The notes: generated by a model from the sequence alone, not told the origin. A stretch of DNA of 64,000 nt from Bacteroidaceae bacterium (GCA_024698925.1 JAILQO010000081.1:1-64000); one strand, 5' to 3'. Counted from the stretch's first letter, positions 36,349 through 43,516 are shown. Numbers and translations are program-made.

Positions 36349-37550
36349 TATCTTTGTTCGTCTTTATGTATTCCGTAATAAACGCGCAGCGGTGTGGAGA
36401 GGACCTTGATAAAGCCCTTTGCCTCGTCGGCTGTCCAACCGGTCTGCGTCTCACCATACTCACCGAGCTTGCTCTTGGTGAGGTCGTTGTCTGAGTCTAC
36501 GCCAACCGTCTCAAAGCCGAAGGGACGCAGGCGCAGGATAGCGGTACCTGTCACATTGCGTTGTGAGCTGGTCAGCATAGCCTCAATGTCGGGCATGACG
36601 GGCTCCAGGTACTGGCTCTCGTGGAGGAACATGCCATACCAGTTTCCTACCTGATCCTTCCAGTACTGCTGCCATTTGCTCAGCGTGGATTTCTCCAGCA
36701 GACGGTGTGCCTCGATGATGAGTTTGGGCGCAGCGGCCTCAAAGCCAACACGCCCCTTGATACCGATAATCGTGTCGCCGACGTTCGCGTCGCGGCCGAT
36801 GGCGTAGCTGGCACCGATTTCTTCAATCTTCTGGATGGCCTTCACGCGGTCCGTGAATTTCTCGCCGTTGACACCGACAATCTCACCCTTCTCAAATTGA
36901 ATCTTCAGCAGCGCTGTGGGCTCCTTGGCGGTAACGTGCTTCAAGTAGGCTTCCTCGGGAAGTCCCTGCGTAGCGTCCAAAAGCTCGCCACCGCAGATGC
37001 TGGTGCCCCAGATGCCTACGTTGTAGGAGTATTTCAGTTTGGCGAAATCAGCCTCAAAGCCATGCTCGTTGAGGTAGTCCACTTCTTCCTTGCGGGTCAG
37101 CTTCTTGTCGCGTGTCAGCGTGATGATTTCTACGCCGGGGGCCATGACCAGGAAGGTCATGTCAAAGCGAATCTGGTCATTGCCGGCACCCGTACTTCCA
37201 TGAGCGATGGCGTGAGCTCCAATCTGGTTGGCATAGCGGGCGATAGCGATAGCCTGGAAGATGCGCTCGCTGGACACGGAGATGGGGTAGCAGTTGTTAC
37301 GCAGCACATTGCCGAAGATCATGTACTTCAGAGACTTCTCGTAGTACTCCTGTGTGACATCCAAAGTGACATACTGCGTAGCGCCGAGCTTGTACGCGTT
37401 CTCCTCATTGGTCTTGAGTTGTTCTGCACTGAAACCGCCAGTGTTGGCACAAGCGGCATGTACCTCATATCCTTCTTGGGCCAGTTTCATGACGGTGTAA
37501 CTGGTGTCCAGTCCACCGCTGAAAGCCACTACTACTTTTTTCTTTTCCAT
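36348..37550 (-). CDS. argG: argininosuccinate synthase
   Basis: Joins citrulline and aspartate using ATP. The 400-aa enzyme begins with the PP-loop VVVAFSGGLDTSYTVMKLA and carries the citrulline/aspartate-binding stretches RNNCYPISVSSERIF and HGSTGAGNDQIRFD. It is in the argR-GNAT-argG-pspC-argC run. Confidence 0.95.
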   Translation of the reverse strand: MEKKKVVVAFSGGLDTSYTVMKLAQEGYEVHAACANTGGFSAEQLKTNEENAYKLGATQYVTLDVTQEYYEKSLKYMIFGNVLRNNCYPISVSSERIFQAIAIARYANQIGAHAIAHGSTGAGNDQIRFDMTFLVMAPGVEIITLTRDKKLTRKEEVDYLNEHGFEADFAKLKYSYNVGIWGTSICGGELLDATQGLPEEAYLKHVTAKEPTALLKIQFEKGEIVGVNGEKFTDRVKAIQKIEEIGASYAIGRDANVGDTIIGIKGRVGFEAAAPKLIIEAHRLLEKSTLSKWQQYWKDQVGNWYGMFLHESQYLEPVMPDIEAMLTSSQRNVTGTAILRLRPFGFETVGVDSDNDLTKSKLGEYGETQTGWTADEAKGFIKVLSTPLRVYYGIHKDEQR

Positions 37551-37600
37551 ATTTATTTAGTATTTGTTATGATTCTTCTTTGGTTATGGTTATGTGCCCT

Positions 37601-38239
37601 TTAGTCACGGAGCTCCTGGCTGTTGGGTATCTTGCCGTCGAGCCGTGCGATGCGGGCCAGCACATCCTGTGGGATCTTCGCGGGCAGGTGCTCTTCGGGG
37701 TCAAAGAGCATGGCGGTGCAGATGCAGAACTTGCGGTTGCGCTCGCGCAGCACATTCACGTTCACGCAGCCCTCGCAGCCCTTCCAGAATGCCTCGTCGT
37801 CCGTGAGGTCGTCGAAGGTCACTGGCAGGTAGCCCAGTTGCGTGTTCATCTTCATCACAGCCTTACCGCTGGTGAGCGAAAATATCTTGGCGTGCGGCCA
37901 GCGGATACGTGCCAGCGAGAAGGTCAAATCCTTGATTTTCTTCGCGATGCCAAGTCCGCGAAAGTCGGGATGAACGATGAGACCCGAAGTGGTGACATAT
38001 TGCTTGTTGCCCCAAGTCTCGATATAGCTGAAGCCTGCGAATCGGGGCTCCGAACCGTCGGCCTGGGGTGCCAGCGCGATGACGGCCTTGGCCTCGCGCA
38101 TCTTGTTGGCTACATATTCGTGGGTACGTTTTGCGATACCTGTGCCGCGTACCTTCGCGGCCTCCTCGATGGTTTTCAGGATTGTATCGACATATTTCTC
38201 ATGTGACTCGTCGGCCACTAAAACTTCAATTTCTTGCAC
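37601..38239 (-). CDS. GNAT-family N-acyltransferase, probable first enzyme of arginine synthesis
   Basis: A 212-aa acetyltransferase with a GNAT core (GFSYIETWGNKQYVTTSGLI, HPDFRGLGIAKKIKDLTFSL with the R-G-x-G-x-A acyl-CoA loop) and a C-terminal Cys-containing extension (KGCEGCVNVNVLRER). It lacks the amino-acid-kinase domain of classical ArgA. In Bacteroidales the gene between argR and argG is thought to acylate glutamate; this is inferred from position. Confidence 0.8.
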   Translation of the reverse strand: MQEIEVLVADESHEKYVDTILKTIEEAAKVRGTGIAKRTHEYVANKMREAKAVIALAPQADGSEPRFAGFSYIETWGNKQYVTTSGLIVHPDFRGLGIAKKIKDLTFSLARIRWPHAKIFSLTSGKAVMKMNTQLGYLPVTFDDLTDDEAFWKGCEGCVNVNVLRERNRKFCICTAMLFDPEEHLPAKIPQDVLARIARLDGKIPNSQELRD

Positions 38240-38255
38240 GGCTTGTATGATTTCG

Positions 38256-38269
38256 CTTATAAATATTCA
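38256..38269. promoter_or_regulatory. ARG-box-like site between argR and the GNAT gene
   Basis: CTTATAAATATTCA matches 11 of 14 positions of the ArgR half-site pair TGAATwwwwATTCA. It lies 17 nt upstream of the GNAT start. Confidence 0.35.
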
Positions 38270-38281
38270 ATAAATATATGA

Positions 38282-38752
38282 TTACTGGGGTTGAACCGTC
38301 AGTTGGTTCAGTATGTCTTCCCTGTTTGCGCCTTCCTCCAGGATGACGAGGATGGTGTCATCACCGGCAATGGTGCCGAGGACGCCGGGAATCTCTTTGC
38401 AGTCAAGGTCGTAGGCGACGTGCGAGGCGTAACCCGTGGGCGTTCTGAGGACGGCCAGATTGCCGCTGAACTTCACAGAGATGACGCCCATGCGGTTCAG
38501 ATTCTGTACCGCAACGTGGGTATCGCTCACGCGTTGGTAGCGCTGCTGCGAGGGGAGCATGTAGGTGTATCTTCCCTGCTCATTGTGACCTTTCGAGATG
38601 CGCAGTTGCTTGAGGTCTCGTGAGAGGGTGGCCTGCGTCGTCGGGAAGCCAGCCGTCTGCAACTCAGTCATGAGCTCCTCTTGGGTGCTCAGTTCCTGAC
38701 TTGAGACAATCATCTTGATCACCTCTAAGCGTGTATCTTTATTCTGTCTCAT
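38282..38752 (-). CDS. argR: arginine repressor
   Basis: A 156-aa regulator: winged helix-turn-helix (about 5-72; SQEELMTELQTAGF-like segment, TQATLSRDLKQLRI) and C-terminal arginine-binding hexamerisation domain (GVLGTIAGDDTILVIL, residues about 125-145). The TQATLSRD motif is diagnostic. As the first gene of the arg run it is likely autoregulated. Confidence 0.93.
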   Translation of the reverse strand: MRQNKDTRLEVIKMIVSSQELSTQEELMTELQTAGFPTTQATLSRDLKQLRISKGHNEQGRYTYMLPSQQRYQRVSDTHVAVQNLNRMGVISVKFSGNLAVLRTPTGYASHVAYDLDCKEIPGVLGTIAGDDTILVILEEGANREDILNQLTVQPQ

Positions 38753-38775
38753 ATTCTAAGTGTGAAAAACGGCTG

Positions 38776-38797
38776 CAAAGGTATGAATATTCTTTCA
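38776..38797 (-). promoter_or_regulatory. argR promoter with abutting ARG-box-like site
   Basis: Minus-strand TACCTTTG (38783-38776) is the -7 box, 23 nt upstream of the ATG. Directly next to it, 38784-38797 reads TGAATATTCTTTCA, matching 12 of 14 positions of TGAATwwwwATTCA. ArgR bound there would block RNA polymerase. Confidence 0.55.
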
Positions 38798-38833
38798 AAT
38801 TACCGCGTGTTTTTTCACTTTTTTATTTCGAAT

Positions 38834-38850
38834 ATGCATTTTATTTGCAT
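38834..38850. repeat. 17-bp inverted repeat upstream of argR
   Basis: ATGCA and TGCAT arms (38834-38838, 38846-38850) flank a 7-nt AT spacer. It overlaps the stop codon of the aldo/keto reductase gene and lies about 80 bp upstream of argR, so it could be a distal operator or a weak terminator element. Confidence 0.35.
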
Positions 38851-39800
38851 AAACACTGCAAATTCTTCCCTAATTGCTCTGTGGAGCTGGCTCCAATCAG
38901 TACGGATGTGACGCCTCGCTGTTCCAGTATCCATCGGAGTGCCGCCTCGGCCATGCTCTGATGCTTGGCGTCGGCTTCTGCTTTTAACTGCCGTAGGTAG
39001 CTCATCAGCTCAGGCGTCAGTCGTTCCTCTTTCAGGAAGCGTCCCTGTGCCATGCGGGAGTCGGCAGGGATGCCGTTGAGGTAACGGTCCGTCAATAGTC
39101 CCTGCGCCAAGGGCGAGAAGGAAATAAAGCCGATGCCGTGTGTGTCACAGTAGTCGAGGATGCCTTCCTCCATGGGCTCGCGGTCCAGCAGATTGAGGCG
39201 CCCCTGATAGATGAGTAGCGGCACGTCGCGCTCGCGTAGGTATTCGTCGGCCCGCTTCAGCGCTTCCAGAGGCCAGCGGGATATACCTATATATAATGCC
39301 TTACCCGCGCGCACGATGTCCACCAGCGCCTGTAGCGTCTCCTCCAACGGGGTATTGGGGTCATAGCGATGGCTGTAGAACAGATCCACGTAGTCCAGAT
39401 GCATGCGGCGCAGGCTCTGGTCAAGACTCGCCATCAGGTATTTGCGCGAGCCCCAGTTGCCATAGGGTCCAGGCCACATATCGTAGCCGGCCTTGGTGGC
39501 GATGAACAGCTCGTCCCGATAGGGTCGGAAGTCATCGTCCATGAGGCGTCCCATCGTTTCCTCGGCGCTGCCGTAGGGTGGGCCGTAGTTGTTGGCCAGG
39601 TCAAAGTGGGTGATGCCGTGGTCAAAGGCATAGTGTGTGATGGCGCGGCTACGTTCGTAGGGGGCATCTCCGCCGAAGTTGTGCCAGAAACCCAGACTCA
39701 CGCGTGGCAGCAACACGCCGCTGAGTCCGCAGCGTGCATAGGTGTCCTCTGCGGCATCATATCGGTGCGCATCAGCGATGTAAACGGTGTCTTTTTCCAT
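38841..39800 (-). CDS. aldo/keto reductase (YghZ/KCNAB-like)
   Basis: NADPH-dependent carbonyl reductase. The start at 39800 (MEKDTVYIADAHRYD, 319 aa) is chosen because the 51 codons before it span the promoter. Barrel landmarks: GVLLPRVSLGFWHNFGG, DLANNYGPPYGSAEETMG with the catalytic Tyr, the LFIATKAGYDMWPGPYG Lys and RMHLDYVDLFYSHRYD. YghZ relatives reduce L-glyceraldehyde 3-phosphate or methylglyoxal. It is divergent from the GH125 gene. Confidence 0.9.
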   Translation of the reverse strand: MEKDTVYIADAHRYDAAEDTYARCGLSGVLLPRVSLGFWHNFGGDAPYERSRAITHYAFDHGITHFDLANNYGPPYGSAEETMGRLMDDDFRPYRDELFIATKAGYDMWPGPYGNWGSRKYLMASLDQSLRRMHLDYVDLFYSHRYDPNTPLEETLQALVDIVRAGKALYIGISRWPLEALKRADEYLRERDVPLLIYQGRLNLLDREPMEEGILDYCDTHGIGFISFSPLAQGLLTDRYLNGIPADSRMAQGRFLKEERLTPELMSYLRQLKAEADAKHQSMAEAALRWILEQRGVTSVLIGASSTEQLGKNLQCLCK

Positions 39801-39832
39801 CTTTTCTTGACATTGTTTGTGCAATTTCGCGA

Positions 39833-39840
39833 CAAAGATA
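39833..39840 (-). promoter_or_regulatory. -7 box for the aldo/keto reductase
   Basis: Minus-strand TATCTTTG, 32 nt upstream of the 39800 start codon, which supports that start. Confidence 0.55.
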
Positions 39841-39869
39841 TGCAGAAATCCGTATTTGAACAGAAAATG

Positions 39870-39901
39870 TTGTATTAAATAAAATAAAAAGCCTACCTTT
39901 G
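39870..39901 (+). promoter_or_regulatory. promoter of the GH125 gene
   Basis: TTG at 39870-39872 and TACCTTTG at 39894-39901 are separated by 21 bp, close to the Bacteroidota -33/-7 consensus. The ATG is 52 nt downstream. Confidence 0.6.
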
Positions 39902-39953
39902 CACCACAGACTTTTATTCGTACAATATCAAAAACCTCATTCAATATCATCAA

Positions 39954-41417
39954 ATGAAGAAAACATTATTTACCGCCCTCGCAGCGCTCACGTTTGCCGT
40001 AACGGCGACAGCTGCGCCCCTGCTCCCCCCCGCCATTCCTACCGTTAAGGCTGATGTCCTGAAGGTCAACAACCGTCCGGCCGAGAAAGATCGCCTGTTC
40101 CGTTCCGATGCTGTGGAGAAGCAGATCAAGGAGATTGTCAAGCAGCTCACCAATGTGCGCCTGGCTTGGATGTTTGTGAATTGCTATCCCAATACGATAG
40201 ACACCACCGTCCACTACGAGGAGAAGGATGCCGATGGTCTGCCTGACACCTTTGTCTATACCGGCGACATCCACGCCATGTGGTTGCGCGACAGCGGCGC
40301 GCAGGTGTTCCCCTATGTGAAGCTCGCTCCGCAGGACAAGCACCTCAAGAGCATGCTTGCCGGCGTCATCCTGCGCCAACTGAAGTGTATCAACATCGAT
40401 CCGTACGCCAATGCCTTCAACAAGGAGCCCAATCCCAATGGCGGTTGGATGTTGGACATGACGGACATGAAACCCGAACTGCACGAGCGCAAGTGGGAAA
40501 TCGACTCCCTGTGCTACGTCCTGCGTCTGGCCTACGAGTACTGGACCGTTACGGGTGATGACTCTATCTTCGGTGCCTCATGGTTGCAGGCTGTGCAGAA
40601 CATCCTCGCTACCTTCCGCGACCAGCAGCACAAGGACGGCAACAAGGGAAAGTACCACTTTGAGCGCAAAACCAATCGCCAGCTCGACACCATGAGCAAC
40701 AACGGTTGGGGTGCTCCCGTGAAGCCCGTGGGTCTGATTGCCTCCGCCTTCCGTCCCAGCGATGATGCTACCACCTTCCTGTTCCTCATTCCCTCCAATT
40801 TTATGGCTGTCACGCAGCTGCGTCACGCTGCCGAGATCCTCACGAAGGTCAACCAGCGCACCGACCTCGCGGCACAGTGCACCGCCTTGGCCGATGAGGT
40901 GCAACAGGCTCTCTACAAGTACGCCATCAATATCCATCCCAAGTACGGCCCCATCTATGCCTTCGAGGTGGATGGCTTCGGCAACCAGCTGCTGATGGAC
41001 GATGCCAACGTGCCCTCCCTGCTGGCGATGGCTTATTTAGGCGATGTGCCCGTGAGCGACCCCATCTATCAGAACACGCGCCGCTTTGTCTGGAGCGAGG
41101 ATAATCCCTATTTCTTCCGCGGTAAGGCTGGCGAGGGCATCGGCGGTCCCCACGTAGGTCACAACATGCCTTGGCCCATGTCCATCATGATGAAGGCCTT
41201 CACCAGCACGGACGATGCAGAGATTAAGGCTTGTATCGAGATGCTGATGCGCACGGATGCCGGCACCGGCTTCATGCACGAGAGCTTCAACAAGGACGAT
41301 GCCACGAACTTCACCCGCGAGTGGTTTGCCTGGCAGAACACCCTCTTCGGTGAGCTCATCATCAAACTCGTCAATGAAGGTAAGCTCGACCTCCTCAACA
41401 GTATCACCATCCAGTAG
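39954..41417 (+). CDS. exo-alpha-1,6-mannosidase, GH125
   Basis: Secreted 487-aa glycosidase acting on alpha-1,6-linked mannose of N-glycans or yeast mannan. The signal peptide ends near TATAA. GH125 landmarks are TGDIHAMWLRDSGAQVFPY, GGWMLDMTDMKPE, the likely acid Asp184 in KWEIDSLCY and the base Glu443 in GFMHESFNKDD, then FTREWFAWQNTLFGELI. It is complete and ends at a strong hairpin. With GH20 nearby it points to glycoprotein-glycan use. Confidence 0.92.
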   Translation: MKKTLFTALAALTFAVTATAAPLLPPAIPTVKADVLKVNNRPAEKDRLFRSDAVEKQIKEIVKQLTNVRLAWMFVNCYPNTIDTTVHYEEKDADGLPDTFVYTGDIHAMWLRDSGAQVFPYVKLAPQDKHLKSMLAGVILRQLKCINIDPYANAFNKEPNPNGGWMLDMTDMKPELHERKWEIDSLCYVLRLAYEYWTVTGDDSIFGASWLQAVQNILATFRDQQHKDGNKGKYHFERKTNRQLDTMSNNGWGAPVKPVGLIASAFRPSDDATTFLFLIPSNFMAVTQLRHAAEILTKVNQRTDLAAQCTALADEVQQALYKYAINIHPKYGPIYAFEVDGFGNQLLMDDANVPSLLAMAYLGDVPVSDPIYQNTRRFVWSEDNPYFFRGKAGEGIGGPHVGHNMPWPMSIMMKAFTSTDDAEIKACIEMLMRTDAGTGFMHESFNKDDATNFTREWFAWQNTLFGELIIKLVNEGKLDLLNSITIQ

Positions 41418-41443
41418 TCGTCGGGACGGCTTCTGTCAATCAA

Positions 41444-41480
41444 AGAAACGGCTTTTCTCCATCAGAGAGAAGCCGTTTCT
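41444..41480. terminator. bidirectional hairpin between GH125 and the cupin gene
   Basis: AGAAACGGCTTTTCTC pairs with GAGAGAAGCCGTTTCT (16 bp with one G-T pair) across a short loop. It sits between two convergent genes and can end both transcripts. Confidence 0.8.
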
Positions 41481-41528
41481 CTATCTGCGAGAGGCCGAGT
41501 TGCTATTGGCGCGACCTCCCTTTGGCGT

Positions 41529-42041
41529 TTATTCCAAGGGAATCTCGGGGTGCTGCACAGCCAGTTCCTCGCCCTCCTTGGAGAGGTAGAACATGTAGAG
41601 GATGACGTCCTTGTCGCCGCGGTTCTCGCCGTGGTGGATAGTGCCTACCATCTCTACGACGGCCTCGCCCTCATGCACCACCTTCGTCTGGCCGTCCAGT
41701 CCGATGATGGTCAGTTCGCCCTGCACCAGGATACCGTAGTTCATCACAGGATGGTGATGCCAACCAAGCTTCTTTCCAGCGGGGAACACATACTTCACAG
41801 CCACGAGTTCGGGTTTCCCCTGGAAGTAGTCGGGCAGATCCACGCCGTCCCAGCTCTGGCTGGTACGAATCAGTTCCGTGCTCACCACCTTTGCCTCGGG
41901 TTCAGCTTGTGTGACTTCTTCTTCTTGAGCAGCAGGTTCCTCTGTCCGTGCCTGATTACAGGCGCTCAGGCTGAGGCCTACCATCGTTGTGCCGCAGACG
42001 AGGGTGGCGGCCATCACCCAGTTGATCATTTTTTTCATCAT
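41529..42041 (-). CDS. cupin-domain lipoprotein
   Basis: From MMKKMINWVMAATLV at 42041 it is 170 aa; a Met five codons upstream lies in a simple repeat. The lipobox LSLSAC makes it a lipoprotein, followed by a Glu/Ala-rich linker. The cupin (about residues 75-165) has KLGWHHHPVMNYGILVQG and EAVVEMVGTIHHGEN, giving three or four His for metal. Function unknown; such cupins bind metal or small anionic ligands. Confidence 0.8.
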   Translation of the reverse strand: MMKKMINWVMAATLVCGTTMVGLSLSACNQARTEEPAAQEEEVTQAEPEAKVVSTELIRTSQSWDGVDLPDYFQGKPELVAVKYVFPAGKKLGWHHHPVMNYGILVQGELTIIGLDGQTKVVHEGEAVVEMVGTIHHGENRGDKDVILYMFYLSKEGEELAVQHPEIPLE

Positions 42042-42048
42042 CGTTTCA

Positions 42049-42127
42049 ATTCTCAATTTTCAATTTTCAATTGTCCATTTTCCATTCTCAATTGTCCATT
42101 TTCAATTGTCCATTCTCCATTCTCAAT
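42049..42127. repeat. imperfect AT-rich tandem repeat upstream of the cupin gene
   Basis: About ten copies of variants of CAATTTTCAATTGTCCATT in irregular order, ending at a plus-strand CTCAATTAG. On the minus strand they read AATTGAAAATTGA, the same word that precedes rpsK at 4206-4229. Confidence 0.7.
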
Positions 42128-42164
42128 TAGCTTCCCTGAGAAGCGTATTGTATCGCCATCATTG

Positions 42165-42365
42165 TCAGGTCGTTGCCTCCTGGCGCACCGCATCACGTGC
42201 TTGATAGAACAGGAATCCGAGGGCTATATTGAATATGATAGCCGCAAACAAGACCACCCACAGGCTGACCCTGATGGATAGCTTACGTCGCCCAGCGACG
42301 CAGGCGCAACGGCGGAATGATATCCTCGGCAAAGGCGTTGCCCCGCCGGAACAGCAAATAAGCAC
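42165..42365 (-). pseudogene. N-terminal fragment of a membrane sensor or phosphatase gene
   Basis: The frame ends RRKLSIRVSLWVVLFAAIIF, then a hydrophobic stretch and LFYQARDAVRQEATT before TGA. This resembles the first 40 residues (TM1 and start of the sensor) of Bacteroidales SpoIIE-type phosphatase or sensor kinase proteins as I recall them, cut off after the first TM. The upstream part of the frame (CSGGATPLPRIS) overlaps the next ORF and is not convincing, so the true start is unclear. Confidence 0.4.
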
Positions 42366-42441
42366 TGGCCATCAATGCCATCGTCATCACGACGGCATAA
42401 AGCATCACAAAAATCGAGTATTCCTGTATCTGATCGTACAT
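42283..42441 (-). pseudogene. N-terminal fragment of a membrane protein gene
   Basis: A 52-aa frame from ATG 42441: MYDQIQEYSIFVMLYAVVMT, a second hydrophobic run, then YLLFRRGNAFAEDIIPPLRLRRWAT and a stop. It looks like the first TM helix and loop of a longer multi-TM protein (I recall AraC-type regulators with membrane N-termini that begin this way). A -7 box (42480-42473, TACTTTTG) lies 31 nt upstream, so it retains its promoter. Confidence 0.45.
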
Positions 42442-42472
42442 CTCGTTAAGCGTTTTGTCCGCAAGGACGCTG

Positions 42473-42480
42473 CAAAAGTA
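42473..42480 (-). promoter_or_regulatory. -7 box upstream of the membrane-protein fragment
   Basis: Minus-strand TACTTTTG, 31 nt before the ATG at 42441. Confidence 0.5.
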
Positions 42481-42554
42481 CAACTTATTTCTGAAACATG
42501 GCCCTATCAAGAAAAAAATAATAGCTAAAAGTGCGTGTGTATCAAAAAATGCTG

Positions 42555-42562
42555 TATCTTTG
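42555..42562 (+). promoter_or_regulatory. -7 box upstream of the 33-bp repeat leader
   Basis: TATCTTTG lies 11 nt before the first 33-bp repeat, so the repeats would be transcribed as a leader. Confidence 0.5.
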
Positions 42563-42573
42563 CACCCAGAAAA

Positions 42574-42672
42574 GTGTTTGTTATGATTAACATATTCCTA
42601 TTAAATGTGTTTATCATGGTTAACACATTCGACTAAAAAGTGTTTGTCAAAAATAACAATAACTGTAAATAA
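42574..42672 (+). repeat. three 33-bp direct repeats (GTGTTTGT type)
   Basis: Copies start at 42574, 42607 and 42640, an exact 33-bp period. The conserved part is GTGTTTrTyA followed by TAACA; the third copy is the most diverged. An in-frame mini-ORF of 17 codons (42583-42636, MINIFLLNVFIMVNTFD) runs through copies 1 and 2. They sit between a -7 box and the ATG of the truncated ORF at 42683. Confidence 0.75.
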
Positions 42673-42682
42673 TGAAATAGAA

Positions 42683-42775
42683 ATGGAGAACCTGTTTAAA
42701 CGTCATGATGCTTATCATAGAGTAAGCTCCCGTCATGGTTCCCACAATATATCACCGCCGAGGCACCTATCGTGA
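42683..42775 (+). pseudogene. 5' remnant of an AAA (AAA_14/DUF4143-like) ATPase gene
   Basis: A 30-codon frame beginning MENLFKRHDAYHRVSS. The first 14 or so residues resemble the N-terminus of Bacteroidales ATP-binding proteins of the AAA_14 type as I recall it (MEN-F-R...THN), after which the sequence is unrelated and stops. It keeps a promoter and repeat leader upstream. This is inferred from a short match and is uncertain. Confidence 0.35.
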
Positions 42776-42786
42776 TGTCTCGGCGG
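42755..42786. repeat. inverted repeat at the junction of the two ATPase remnants
   Basis: CCGCCGAG (42755-42762) and CTCGGCGG (42779-42786) are perfect arms around a 16-nt loop. The repeat spans the ends of both convergent remnants; it could act as a terminator without a U-run or mark a deletion junction. Confidence 0.5.
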
Positions 42787-43051
42787 AAGTCGTTATATAT
42801 GGGCCTGTCTGGAGCGGGAACAGGTAGTCCAAATCCATCAGGTCGTTGAACAAATCCTTGATGGCCTTCGATGCCTTGTTGAAGTCTATCAGCAAATACG
42901 ACTCATATTCGTTCTTGGCAAAGGTTTCCACGATGGTCGATTTGCCGACACGTCTTGCGCCTTCAACAAGCAATGCACTCTTACCGTCTGATTCCTGTTT
43001 CCAGCTCAGCAATTGAGCATAAATCTTTCTTTTGAATAGTCTTTCTTCCAT
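42767..43051 (-). pseudogene. truncated AAA_14-type ATP-binding protein
   Basis: A 94-aa frame starting MEERLFKRKIYAQLLSWKQE with an intact Walker A loop (GARRVGKS, residues 31-38) and the family stretch ETFAKNEYESYLLIDFNKAS. Full-length relatives are about 400 aa with a Walker B, DUF4143 domain and DEVQLFP motif. Here the match ends near residue 78 and the last 16 residues (QTGPYITTSAETSR) look unrelated. The gene is cut off at the same place as the plus-strand remnant. Confidence 0.75.
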
Positions 43052-43092
43052 AAGAACCCTTTGTTTACGCGGAAAAGATGGTAAAATAATAC

Positions 43093-43191
43093 AATCCCCA
43101 CAAAATTATTTAAATAAAATATGTCAATCCCCACAATTTTCTATTGTAGAATCTATCCAATCCCCAAATCCCTTAACTTGACAGTGGGGGG
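43093..43191 (-). repeat. three 33-bp direct repeats (AATCCCCACA type)
   Basis: AATCCCCACA begins at 43093 and 43126 and AATCCCCAAA at 43159, an exact 33-bp period. The rest of each unit is AT-rich and variable. The array lies 42-140 bp upstream of the minus-strand ATPase remnant. Its sequence is different from the 42574 array, but period, copy number and position relative to an ATPase start are the same. Confidence 0.75.
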
Positions 43192-43300
43192 ACTGACACC
43201 GTGTGATGTTTGAAAAAAGAATATGCCTTGCTGATTTTCTCGTCATTACTCAATTACTCACTCCTCATTTCCATCCTTGCCACCCGTGTAGATGGTGAGC
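43192..43300. other. gene-free stretch
   Basis: I see no ORF, hairpin or repeat with clear meaning here; it is bounded by the 33-bp array on the left and a 22-bp tandem repeat on the right. Confidence 0.4.
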
Positions 43301-43366
43301 ATTAGTCAGGACGAAGCTGACTACTGGTTAGGTCGGAGCTGATGACTGGTTAGGTCGGAGCTGATG
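43301..43366. repeat. 22-bp tandem repeat, about three copies
   Basis: ACTGGTTAGGTCGGAGCTGATG occurs twice back to back (43323-43344 and 43345-43366). The 22 bases before (43301-43322) are a diverged copy. No promoter or gene start is adjacent. Confidence 0.75.
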
Positions 43367-43397
43367 AAAGCCTCTTATCCTTCCCCCGAAATGATAC

Positions 43398-43489
43398 TAT
43401 TCCTACCCTTGGAGGATTAGTATTCCTACCCTTGGAGGATTAGTATTCCTATGCCGGAAGGAACAGTAATCCTAAGGGCGGAGGGATGG
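43398..43489. repeat. 23-bp tandem repeat, four copies
   Basis: Two identical units TATTCCTACCCTTGGAGGAT+TAG (43398-43420, 43421-43443) are followed by two diverged ones (43444-43466, 43467-43489). Each unit has CCT and AGG arms and is thus a small imperfect hairpin. Confidence 0.75.
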
Positions 43490-43516
43490 TATCCTGTCAG
43501 ACTAGGATTTAAACGA

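Noticed and set aside
42574-43489. Possible CRISPR array
   Set aside because: The repeats are three to four copies, short and diverged, the spacers are repeats themselves, and no cas genes are present.
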